Assembly (NCBI GenBank): GCA_001771585.1
Contig: MEUE01000001.1
Span: 186,001-250,000, forward strand
Direction of reading: 5' to 3'
Origin: a candidate division WOR-1 bacterium RIFOXYB2_FULL_46_45
GTDB taxonomy: Bacteria; Margulisbacteria; WOR-1; XYC2-FULL-46-14
Length of the DNA: 64,000 bases
How positions within the stretch are numbered: the stretch's first letter is position 1; the number at the start of each line of letters is the position of its first letter. A model generated the notes under the pieces. The model saw only the letters and a list, made by a program, of their open reading frames with translations. It did no database searches and was not told where the DNA came from. The position numbers and the translations under genes were made by a program. Below, piece by piece: positions 24,499 through 32,487 of this stretch.

Positions 24499-25218
24499 CT
24501 ATTTTCTCCTTTCTAAAAAAGATTTCAACAAAACAGCTAAAATAGCAATAGTAAGCTTAAACGGATAATAAACAGATCTTAATCCGGAATACATTGAGCG
24601 ACCACCTATTCGCTCTCGCATATTTACTGGCACCTCGATTATCTTAAAGCCGGCAAAAATCAATGACAAAAGCATATCCGCATCGGGAAAATCGGCCGGC
24701 ATTTCATGTGCCAAAAATTTAATCGCTCTCTTATTAAAAGCTCTAAATCCTGAAGTGGTATCGGTTATTTTAGAGCGAACAATCAGCGACAAAAGAACAG
24801 AAAATATTTTTATTCCTATTTGCCGCGCCCAATGGATTTTCTGCTTACCACTTTGTCCATTTGTTAAAAACCTTGATCCAACCGCCACATCAGCAAGGTT
24901 TTCTTTCAGTGCAACAACCATTTTCGGTATTTCTTTCGGATCATGCTGGCCATCCCCGTCAACAACAACCATTAAATCATAATTGTTTATTTGTGCGTAT
25001 TTCAAGCCAGTCTGGATAGCTGCGCCAGCACCTAAGTTAACCGGATGCGATACGATATTAATCTCCAGATTTCTTATTAACTCTTCGGTCTTGTCAGTTG
25101 AACAATCGTTAATAACTACAAGGTCATTGGACAAACCAACATTTTTTACTTCCTCAATTACCCTGATAATGCTTTCTTCCTCGTTAAAAGCGGGGACAAT
25201 AATTAACAGTTTATCCAT
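24499..25218 (-). CDS. DPM1-like family 2 glycosyltransferase (polyprenyl-phosphate sugar synthase)
   Basis: Probably transfers a sugar from a nucleotide donor to polyprenyl phosphate. KLLIIVPAFNEEESI, DLVVINDCSTDKT, LGAGAAIQTGLKYA and the DGDGQHDP metal site (about residue 90) followed by AVGSRF and the SGFRAFNKRA segment are the usual signature. The start is the ATG at 25218 with AGAGG upstream. Two hydrophobic stretches at the C-terminus (FKLTIAILAVLLKSFL) suggest membrane attachment. A broken paralogue lies at 27592-27783 with the same ISHPVNLGAGAAIQTGL-type segment. Confidence 0.88.
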   Translation of the reverse strand: MDKLLIIVPAFNEEESIIRVIEEVKNVGLSNDLVVINDCSTDKTEELIRNLEINIVSHPVNLGAGAAIQTGLKYAQINNYDLMVVVDGDGQHDPKEIPKMVVALKENLADVAVGSRFLTNGQSGKQKIHWARQIGIKIFSVLLSLIVRSKITDTTSGFRAFNKRAIKFLAHEMPADFPDADMLLSLIFAGFKIIEVPVNMRERIGGRSMYSGLRSVYYPFKLTIAILAVLLKSFLERRK

Positions 25219-25300
25219 TGGCAAATTCCTCTCAATTTGTTACAACAATACCATAAAATTACTTAACTCTCCACCACAAGCGGGCAGCAACATCCTTCCA

Positions 25301-26104
25301 TTATTTGGCTTGTTTAACAGGATTTCTTTTGATGACATATATAACTTGAAACAGCAAATTTCTTTTTTTTAATATATTAAAATTCTTTCCAAGATGGTTT
25401 TCCAGTTTCTTATGATTGAATCCTTCATGTTCCCCCTTCCATTGTCTCTCCAAATCCGATGTGTTATTAAAAAAGGAAGCTTTAACTATATTGCTTATTG
25501 ACATTGGCGATCGATATAAGCCAAACAACGCCAATGCAATACGCTGCATCAAGAAAGCAATCCCAACCATTTTAGGCACAGAAATCACTATAATACCCTC
25601 TTCATCAATCAAAGCAAAAAGTTGTTCAATGAATTCAACTTTTGATGCATACAAATCCTCTTTTCTGCCTACATGTTCTATGATTTCCAAAAGAAATAAT
25701 AAATTATATTTCTCATCGGCTAATTGCCTTTTTATTTCGACGATATTATGCTTTTCATTGCAAATTAATTTGACATTGCTAAGGGCCGACATATCAACTA
25801 GTTTTTGCGCGATTTTAATAAAGTTTGGATTTTTATCAACCCCACAAACGAGATTAAAATACTTTGACAGCGAAGGCAAAAAGACCCCATCAGCACAACC
25901 AAAATCAATCACATTACAGCGATAAAAGAATTGTCGCACAAGTTTAAGGGCCACATCAAAATGGATTGATTTAACATAAGAAGCAATCCCTGGTCGAAGA
26001 TAATTGTACTCGGCGTAGGTTTTGCTTGTTATTTTTGGTTCCTGGTAGCAATTTCCACTCTCGCCTACGTATATTTCTAGGGGGGGAGCAATATAATACT
26101 TTAT
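25301..26104 (-). CDS. SAM-dependent methyltransferase with non-canonical start
   Basis: Class I methyltransferase: NVIDFGCADGVFLPSLSKYF (motif I, about residue 55), GVDKNPNFIKIA, LLFLLEIIEHVG and IIVISVPKMVG. The target is unknown; the locus suggests a sugar. No ATG, GTG or TTG lies in a suitable place in this frame. A perfect AGGAG is seven bases before an ATA codon at 26104, which would give IKYYIAPPLEIY; upstream in-frame ATG codons, such as 26188, would run back through the promoter and start of the divergent gene. The start is therefore uncertain. The sequence is AT-rich like the 5' part of the divergent gene. Confidence 0.75.
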   Translation of the reverse strand: MKYYIAPPLEIYVGESGNCYQEPKITSKTYAEYNYLRPGIASYVKSIHFDVALKLVRQFFYRCNVIDFGCADGVFLPSLSKYFNLVCGVDKNPNFIKIAQKLVDMSALSNVKLICNEKHNIVEIKRQLADEKYNLLFLLEIIEHVGRKEDLYASKVEFIEQLFALIDEEGIIVISVPKMVGIAFLMQRIALALFGLYRSPMSISNIVKASFFNNTSDLERQWKGEHEGFNHKKLENHLGKNFNILKKRNLLFQVIYVIKRNPVKQAK

Positions 26105-26133
26105 TTTAAATCTCCTATAAGCTAGTATATAAT
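26105..26133 (+). promoter_or_regulatory. Promoter of the rightward radical SAM gene, apparently leaderless
   Basis: TATAAT at 26128-26133 lies eight bases before the ATG at 26142 without a ribosome binding site; TTTAAA at 26105-26110 is a weak -35 at 17 bases. A second TATAAT on the minus strand (26137-26132) can serve the divergent methyltransferase gene. Confidence 0.55.
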
Positions 26134-26141
26134 TATAACAT

Positions 26142-27554
26142 ATGAAAGTATTGTTAGTTCGGGTATTTGTTGTCCCTGCGGAAGGCATATCTCCACCTAT
26201 GTCTCTTATGTATCTTTCTTCATATCTAAAGTCAAAATATATAGATGTTAAAATACTCGACAAATGCATTAATAAAATACTAATTAAAAACATATGCAAA
26301 GAAAACCCGTATATTCAAGAGTTGTTACAAGATATAAAAAACCATGCTCCCGATATTATCGGAATGACACTTTTCAGTTGCGAGATAAAAGAAACAGCTA
26401 TATTATGCAAATTATTCAAAATGGCCTTTAATTCGGCACTTATCGTTTTAGGGGGACCTCATCCCACAGCAATGCCCCAAGAAACTCTGGAACAAATCCC
26501 TGATTGCGACATTATTACCCGCGGTGAAAGTGAATTGATTTTTTATGAACTTATTCAAGGTTTATTGAAAAATAAAGACTTACATAAAGTTAAAGGTATT
26601 TCTTTTAGATCGGGAGGAAAAATTTACCACTGTGAAAATGGAGATATTGTTACTAATTTAGACTCCCTTCCTTTTCCAGACAGAGAAAATGTTATACAAA
26701 ACTATCGCAATGGCACATACGGCGATCTGTTTTATGGCTCCCCCCTCGATATTGTAATGACCAGCAGAGGATGTCCCTTTCAATGCAATTTTTGTTTTAA
26801 GGTATGCAATAAATATAGAGCAAGGTCGCCCGAAAACGTTTTAAAAGAAATTGATTGGGTCATCAAAAACATTGCCCCTGTAAATATTCAGATAATGGAT
26901 GATTCTTTTACAATTGAAAGAAGCCGATGTGTTGAAGTTTTGGATGCATTGATTAAAAAGAATTATCGCTGTAATTTTAGGGTGCGTAGCCGGGTCAATG
27001 TTGTTGACGATGAATTGCTGAAGAAGATGAAACAAGCCGGAGTCACCACTATCGTCTATGGGCTGGAATCGGGCTCACAAAAAATGCTTAATGCCTTTAA
27101 CAAGCAAACTACGGTGGAGCAAAACCTGGCCGCCTGCGAAATGGCGAAAAGAGCCGGCTTGAACTGTTTTGCCGACATTGTTCTCTTCTATCCCGGTGAA
27201 ACGAAAACGACACTAAAGGAAACTGAAAAATTTGTGCAAAAAGCAAAGCCGACCGCGATTCGCTTCCACTTATTCACGCCGCTACCGAACACCAAAGCAT
27301 ACAACGAAGCGAAAAAATCCGGCCAGCTGGTTGGCAATTGGGATGGCAGCGGGCCAACGCCCTGGGTCAAGATTGATAGTTTTACCGGCCTTGACGAAAT
27401 GGAACGGTATGTCAAACGATTATTTATAAGGAATATGGTGGACCCGATGAGGATCGTCTGGTTGATCCGTTCTTTTGGGTTAGCCTTTATCAGGAATCCA
27501 AACCGTTTCATTAAGACTGTCTTTTTAAATCTGTTCCTTAAAGCAAAATACTGA
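26142..27554 (+). CDS. B12-binding-domain radical SAM protein
   Basis: N-terminal cobalamin-binding Rossmann domain (DIIGMTLFSCEI near residue 75, LGGPHPTAMP near 105), followed by the radical SAM barrel with the [4Fe-4S] ligands in TSRGCPFQCNFC (about residue 206) and the later YGLESGSQKML and DIVLFYPGET segments. Members are class B methylases or related enzymes acting on unactivated carbons. It is the only rightward gene in the polysaccharide locus. Its first about 290 codons are AT-rich, while the rest is clearly GC-richer, as in the following genes, so the gene may be a recombinant. It is convergent with a broken glycosyltransferase gene. Confidence 0.88.
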   Translation: MKVLLVRVFVVPAEGISPPMSLMYLSSYLKSKYIDVKILDKCINKILIKNICKENPYIQELLQDIKNHAPDIIGMTLFSCEIKETAILCKLFKMAFNSALIVLGGPHPTAMPQETLEQIPDCDIITRGESELIFYELIQGLLKNKDLHKVKGISFRSGGKIYHCENGDIVTNLDSLPFPDRENVIQNYRNGTYGDLFYGSPLDIVMTSRGCPFQCNFCFKVCNKYRARSPENVLKEIDWVIKNIAPVNIQIMDDSFTIERSRCVEVLDALIKKNYRCNFRVRSRVNVVDDELLKKMKQAGVTTIVYGLESGSQKMLNAFNKQTTVEQNLAACEMAKRAGLNCFADIVLFYPGETKTTLKETEKFVQKAKPTAIRFHLFTPLPNTKAYNEAKKSGQLVGNWDGSGPTPWVKIDSFTGLDEMERYVKRLFIRNMVDPMRIVWLIRSFGLAFIRNPNRFIKTVFLNLFLKAKY

Positions 27555-27591
27555 CTATTTGTAAGTTTTTTCCTTATTTCTGCCAAAGAAT

Positions 27592-27783
27592 TTATTTTCT
27601 AATGAAGCAATTCGTCGCTTTAAGGCAATGGGAGTTGAGTCCAGTCTGAATCTCCGCTCCGATGCCAAAATTGATCAGATGGGAAATAATTCCCCTCCCA
27701 ATAGTCCTTACGATCTCCGCGGTCGTATTCATCGAGCCATCGTTTACCACATAGGCAGGCACGATCACCAGTGTTCTAGGCAT
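27592..27783 (-). pseudogene. Broken DPM1-like glycosyltransferase
   Basis: The frame opens like a family 2 transferase (MPRTLVIVPAY), then jumps to VVNDGSMNTTAEIVRT and ISHLINFGIGAEIQTGL and stops after 63 codons. The segment between the VPAYN strand and VVNDGS is missing, and everything after IQTGL, including the D-x-D site, is lost. Its ATG overlaps the stop of the upstream radical SAM gene, so it was once part of that operon. The 3' part was probably lost when the rightward radical SAM segment was joined here. A related intact gene is at 24499-25218. Confidence 0.75.
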
Positions 27784-29230
27784 GACTCTCCATTTTCCCT
27801 GACCGGCCTCTGGACCAATTAAATATTTGGCCGAATAAACTTATTCCACCTTTGAGATAGTTGCCAAATTCGTAGAATGTCCTGATCTTGAGTAATATTC
27901 TTAAAACTCTTAAGGGATCGATATAATATTGAAAATATGCCTTGCCAATAAGTTTTTTAATGTCATATGAAGGGGATGAGGATTGTTCAATCACGCAATT
28001 ATCCCCGATGGCGACAAAATCATCCCATTTGATTCTCGCAAGATCGGCAGACGGGAAATAACGCTCAAAATCCTTAGTGCCAGGATAAGGAACTAGCATA
28101 TTATAAAAGGCCAAGGTTGACGACACCTTTTTTGAGAATTCGATTGTACTTTCAGCCTGCGCTTCGGTCTCATTCAACGCGCCAAGGACATAGAACGCCT
28201 GGGTCTTGAACCCAAGCTTATTGGCCAGTTTAATGGTCTTGGCCGCTTCTTCCGGATTAATCGGTTTGCCCATAGAGGCCAGGGTTTCCTTGTTGGCTGA
28301 TTCAACCCCGAAACCAATATTATAACAGCCCGCTTTTTTCATTAAAACAAGCGTTTCTTTATCAACAGTATTGACCTGTGAAAAACAGAACCATTTCAGG
28401 CCGAGCCTCTTATCGATCATCCCCCGACAGATTTTTTCGAGCCGCACCCGGTTCATGGTAAAGGTATCGTCAGTGATTAGCAATTGTTTCGCTCCGTAAT
28501 CTTTTTTTAGCATTTCTATTTCAGACAGGACATATTCCGCGGAGTGCGTCCGATATTTCCGGCCTGAGATGATCCGCGAAGCGCAAAAACTACAGTTGAA
28601 CGGGCAGCCACGACTAGTCAAGACAGAAAAAGATTCCTTATACCTGGCGTTGTGCATATTGGGCCAAAAAAGAGACGGGTCTATCAGCTCTCGCGCCGGA
28701 AAAGGAAGGATATCTAGGTCTTCGATAAAAGGGCGCTCTTCATTGCAAACGGCAGTTTCACCCGGTTTAAAAATAACTCCGGGTATGCCTTTGATCGGCT
28801 TATTGTTCTGGCAAGCGTCAACCAGCTCGAGCATGGTTATCTCGCCCTCCCCTTTGACTAGGCAGTCAAAACAGTCCGAATATTTTTCGATAATATATTG
28901 CGGCAGAGCCGAAGCGTGAACTCCGCCCAGGACTATCTTGGCGTTTGACACCGCTTTTATCCGCCGGGCGAGCTCGACCGCTCTGACAAAATTAGGCGTT
29001 GAACAGGTCAGTCCAATGATGTCGGGTTTGGCGGTTTGAATATTCCTTACCATCCCGTCGCAACTTAATTGTTGGGCGTCCATCTCAAATAAACTGACAT
29101 CGTGGCCGCCGTATTTTTGTAAATAAGAGGCAATATAACCAAGACCCAAAGGGAAATAACGTCCGGCTGCCCCGTTTAATCCCCCATAGAGGTCAATATA
29201 TGGTGGAGAGATAAGCATTACCTTTGCCAT
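27776..29230 (-). CDS. B12-binding-domain radical SAM protein
   Basis: Cobalamin-binding N-terminal domain (VMLISPPYIDLYGG, DIIGLTCSTPNF, LGGVHASALPQYI) and radical SAM core with SRGCPFNCSFCASR near residue 206, then LLITDDTFTMNR, IGFGVESANKETL and AFYVLGALNETE. The C-terminal helical part (about 390-484) has no known function. It lies in the GC-richer island and is two bases after the glycosyltransferase gene at 29233-30036. The family includes HpnR- and Fom3-like methylases, but the substrate here cannot be told. Confidence 0.9.
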   Translation of the reverse strand: MAKVMLISPPYIDLYGGLNGAAGRYFPLGLGYIASYLQKYGGHDVSLFEMDAQQLSCDGMVRNIQTAKPDIIGLTCSTPNFVRAVELARRIKAVSNAKIVLGGVHASALPQYIIEKYSDCFDCLVKGEGEITMLELVDACQNNKPIKGIPGVIFKPGETAVCNEERPFIEDLDILPFPARELIDPSLFWPNMHNARYKESFSVLTSRGCPFNCSFCASRIISGRKYRTHSAEYVLSEIEMLKKDYGAKQLLITDDTFTMNRVRLEKICRGMIDKRLGLKWFCFSQVNTVDKETLVLMKKAGCYNIGFGVESANKETLASMGKPINPEEAAKTIKLANKLGFKTQAFYVLGALNETEAQAESTIEFSKKVSSTLAFYNMLVPYPGTKDFERYFPSADLARIKWDDFVAIGDNCVIEQSSSPSYDIKKLIGKAYFQYYIDPLRVLRILLKIRTFYEFGNYLKGGISLFGQIFNWSRGRSGKMESHA

Positions 29231-29232
29231 AA

Positions 29233-30036
29233 TTAACTCTTATCCTTAGGACCAGCGGCCAGGAAATAATGCAGATTTGCCAACAAAACCGCCAGCGGCC
29301 GCGGCCAGAGGCCTGCCAGTAGTTCCTGCTCTTCATGGTGCCGCGTTCTGTCCCTAGTCAGCATAGACGATTGCGACCTTTCATATATCCGATGCCATAA
29401 TAGTTTTTTATTGACATAGCTAAAACCGCCCTCAATCCTGCTTAGCCTGATCCAGGATTCCCAATCCAAACTACATAGATATTTATCATTAAACCTGAAC
29501 TTACCGATCTTGCCTTTATTATACATCACAGTTGGGCAAGCGATCGGATTGCCGAAGGCCAAAATCGATCTTTTAAGAAAGCCGGCGGTGATTGTCTGCC
29601 CGACCAAAAAAGGAAGGAGACCTATTCTTTTTAGGATAAAGACCGGTCCCCAGCTTCGGATCTTTCCGTTAGTCGGTAATTCAGCATAATCGGTAAAGGT
29701 GATCAGATTGACTCCTTCCCTCCCTTTGACCGCCCGTAAACATGATTCAGTGTACCGGTTCAGATAGATATCGTCCTGGTGCGCCAAAGTGATAAAATCG
29801 GTCGCGCATTGATCATAGGCGAAAGACCAGTCGGCAGCGATCCCCCCTCCAAAACTATTGACCAATAAAGGGAGGCCGTATTTTGCCGTGATCAGTTTTA
29901 AATAATCGGAAGAAACTGCCGCACAGACATAAATCTCGCTTTTAACCGTTTGTTTGAGCAGAGACTGTATGCAATCTTCCAAGAAAGGGGAATCATTGTA
30001 AGCGACGATCGCGAAGGTATGCGCTTTGGTAATCAT
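29233..30036 (-). CDS. Family 2 glycosyltransferase
   Basis: GT-A type transferase: HTFAIVAYNDSPFLEDCIQSLLKQT at the start, then NSFGGGIAADWSFAYDQ and the metal-binding ITLAHQDDIYL (Q-D-D near residue 88). The CSLDWESWIRLSRIEGGFSYV segment near 188 is the acceptor-side motif. It sits between two radical SAM genes with one- and two-base gaps, so it is translated with them. Donor and acceptor unknown. Confidence 0.85.
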   Translation of the reverse strand: MITKAHTFAIVAYNDSPFLEDCIQSLLKQTVKSEIYVCAAVSSDYLKLITAKYGLPLLVNSFGGGIAADWSFAYDQCATDFITLAHQDDIYLNRYTESCLRAVKGREGVNLITFTDYAELPTNGKIRSWGPVFILKRIGLLPFLVGQTITAGFLKRSILAFGNPIACPTVMYNKGKIGKFRFNDKYLCSLDWESWIRLSRIEGGFSYVNKKLLWHRIYERSQSSMLTRDRTRHHEEQELLAGLWPRPLAVLLANLHYFLAAGPKDKS

Positions 30037-30037
30037 C

Positions 30038-31432
30038 TCATTTGCTGTCCTTGTTCAGGATATTACGAAACAATTTTAATCCATTCCTAACCAAGCCAAG
30101 ATCTTCCAAGGACCGGATACGCATTAAACGCTTCAACAAATAACTGGGCCGGAAATAAAAGCGACGATATGCTTCGCGGTACTTGGCATTGATCTGGTTA
30201 TTGGTGAGATTTTTGTGCCGGAAGATCGGTTTAGAGTTTAGGAAGGGGTCGTAATTATCCCAGGATCCGGCGATGATCCGCCCCTCTTTTTTCAATTGTT
30301 CGTACATTTTTGTCCCAGGGTAAGGGATCGCTTTGGCAAACTGCACATAGTCTGTGTCGAGTTCAATGGCCAATTTTATCGTCTGTTCGACAGCCGCTTC
30401 GGTCTCTTCGAGGTTGCCGATCATATAATTAGCGACCGACTCCAGTCCGGCTTCTTTAAATAATTTAACGGCTTTGCGGACTTGTTCAAGAGTGATTCCC
30501 TTATTAATCGAATTAAGGATCTGTTGGTTTCCCGATTCCACACCAAGGGCAACACGATAACAGCCGGCGGCCTTTAGTTTTTTTAGCAGTTCGAGCGAAA
30601 CATTGGGAACCCTGATGCCGGCCGGCAAGGACCAGGGTATCTTTATCTTCTTCGCCATGATCAGGTCACAGATCGCTATCGCTCTTTTGGGCTCCGCAGT
30701 AAAATTGTCGTCGATGATCGCAAACTCCTCGATCCGGAACCTATCGATCAGGTAGTTGATCTCCGCGACGACATTTTGCGGACTGCGGGCCCGGAAACGG
30801 CTGCCAAAAATCCCTTTATAGCAAAAAGCGCAGCAGGCCGGGCAACCCCGGGAAGAAACAATCGGCAAAATAAAAACGTTTTTCCGGAAATCGTTCTTGA
30901 AACGCTCAAGATGAAATAGTTCCCAGACGGGGAATGGGAGGGAATCGAGGTTTGCAATCAGCTCTTGGTCAGAGCGATGGACAGTCCGCCCCTCATTTTT
31001 ATAGGATATCCCATTGATCGCGGCCAGGCTGCCGCCGCCCTCAAAAGCCGTATAGAGCACTGCAAATGTTTTTTCCCCTTCGCCCCGGACGACAACATCG
31101 GCTCCGTGATCGAGGAACTCATCGGGAAACAAGGTTGGGTGTGGCCCGCCAACAATGATCTTAATGCCGTTGTTTTTGCTAATTATATCTTTAATGATCT
31201 TAAGCGAATTATTAACAGCCGGCGTTGAGATCGAAAAACCCAAGATATCCGGCCGCGCAGAAAGCACTTTTGCGGCTGTGGCCTTTGCGTCCAGGCCTTC
31301 CGCTGCGGACGAGATGATCTCAACTTCCGCACCAAGTTGCAACAAAACCGCAGCCAAATAAGCCAATCCGACAGACGGTGAATTACTGGTCGTTATGGTC
31401 GGAATCGGCGGGGCAACCAGCACTACTTTCAT
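30038..31432 (-). CDS. B12-binding-domain radical SAM protein
   Basis: N-terminal cobalamin-binding domain (KVVLVAPPIPTITTSN, DILGFSISTPAVN, VGGPHPTLFPDEF) and radical SAM domain with SRGCPACCAFCYKG (CxxxCxxC near residue 195), FAIIDDNFTAEPKR, VALGVESGNQQIL and NYMIGNLEET. The start at 31432 overlaps the stop of the upstream SPASM gene (ATGA). It is similar in layout to the other four such proteins of the window but not close in sequence. Likely a methylase or other carbon-modifying enzyme; substrate unknown. Confidence 0.9.
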   Translation of the reverse strand: MKVVLVAPPIPTITTSNSPSVGLAYLAAVLLQLGAEVEIISSAAEGLDAKATAAKVLSARPDILGFSISTPAVNNSLKIIKDIISKNNGIKIIVGGPHPTLFPDEFLDHGADVVVRGEGEKTFAVLYTAFEGGGSLAAINGISYKNEGRTVHRSDQELIANLDSLPFPVWELFHLERFKNDFRKNVFILPIVSSRGCPACCAFCYKGIFGSRFRARSPQNVVAEINYLIDRFRIEEFAIIDDNFTAEPKRAIAICDLIMAKKIKIPWSLPAGIRVPNVSLELLKKLKAAGCYRVALGVESGNQQILNSINKGITLEQVRKAVKLFKEAGLESVANYMIGNLEETEAAVEQTIKLAIELDTDYVQFAKAIPYPGTKMYEQLKKEGRIIAGSWDNYDPFLNSKPIFRHKNLTNNQINAKYREAYRRFYFRPSYLLKRLMRIRSLEDLGLVRNGLKLFRNILNKDSK

Positions 31433-32487
31433 TGGCTGTACCTGACCACGCCGCAATCATGACAAACTGTTTTTAGTCCCGAAGCTCTCTTGTCACCGGT
31501 AAAAAGTTGCCGGGCCGCTTGGTAGTGAGGATTGTTCCAAACCCTTTTAAAATCTTGGTCAAACAGCGCGAAATCGGTGGTTTTATCCGCGATCGTACAG
31601 CACGGGGAGATCGCCCCATCCCAGTTGACCACCACCCCCCGCCAGAGCCACCAACAGCCGCCGATCAATTCGTTGGGTTTATCAAACACTTTCTGGTTGC
31701 CCAAATGCTTGTCAACCGGCAACCACTTTTCTTTGGTTGCGTTGTCGATCGGGTCACGCAGGAAGACGCTGGCAAAAACGATAGAGTCGGTACCCAGTTC
31801 TTTGGACAGCTCCTTGGCCGCCTCGACTTGATGGGAGTTCTGCCTGGTAACGATAAAATGCCACTTGATGTACGGCGTCTTGCTTCCTAACTCTTTTTTA
31901 AGCCGGGCGAATAATTTTATATTGACAATTACCTGATCAAAATTGCCCCCTACCCGATAGCGATTGTAGACTTCGGCCGTAACTCCGTCGAGCCCGACGA
32001 CCAGGACATCCAGTCCCGATCTAATAATATCTTTGGCTCGCCGCTCTTCCAGCTGGAAAGAGAGATTACTGCTGACAGTCGTGCTTAAATTGGCATTATG
32101 CGAGTATTGGATAAAACGGTTAAGGTCCCGGTGCAGGAACGATTCGCCCCAGAGGTGCAGGTAGACGTGAAAAGCGTAAGGGCCAAGGGTGTCGATCATC
32201 TTTTGAAAGGCCGCCAGCCCCATAAAGCCTTTTTCCCGGCCGGCGCTACCGGTCCCAGTAAAACAGAGTGGGCACTTAAGCTGGCAGATGTTCGTCGGCT
32301 CTATAACAATCTCATACGGATAGCCGTTGACGATCGTTTTTTTCTTAAAAAAAGCGTACTCAATTTTAGCCAGATTGACCAATCTCTTTAACGTCAGCCG
32401 TTTCAGCCTGATATACGCGGCATAATAATAGTGCTTAAATAAGGAAAGATATTTTATCAGCAGTACGCGAAAGACAATCGTGCTCAT
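31429..32487 (-). CDS. Radical SAM/SPASM domain protein
   Basis: The radical SAM motif EPTNICQLKCPLCFTG carries the CxxxCxxC ligands near residue 68-75, and the C-terminal SPASM-type region has Cys in GGCWWLWRGVVVNWDGAISPCC and VCHDCGVVRYSQ for auxiliary iron-sulfur clusters. An N-terminal basic, Leu-rich helix (about residues 1-45) may contact the membrane. SPASM enzymes modify peptides or sugars, some being alcohol dehydrogenases. No B12 domain is present, unlike its neighbours. Its end overlaps the next gene by four bases. Confidence 0.88.
   Translation of the reverse strand: MSTIVFRVLLIKYLSLFKHYYYAAYIRLKRLTLKRLVNLAKIEYAFFKKKTIVNGYPYEIVIEPTNICQLKCPLCFTGTGSAGREKGFMGLAAFQKMIDTLGPYAFHVYLHLWGESFLHRDLNRFIQYSHNANLSTTVSSNLSFQLEERRAKDIIRSGLDVLVVGLDGVTAEVYNRYRVGGNFDQVIVNIKLFARLKKELGSKTPYIKWHFIVTRQNSHQVEAAKELSKELGTDSIVFASVFLRDPIDNATKEKWLPVDKHLGNQKVFDKPNELIGGCWWLWRGVVVNWDGAISPCCTIADKTTDFALFDQDFKRVWNNPHYQAARQLFTGDKRASGLKTVCHDCGVVRYSQ

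Noticed and set aside
26105-26299. Extension of the methyltransferase gene to 26299
   Set aside because: The added residues are not methyltransferase-like and run through the promoter and first codons of the divergent radical SAM gene.
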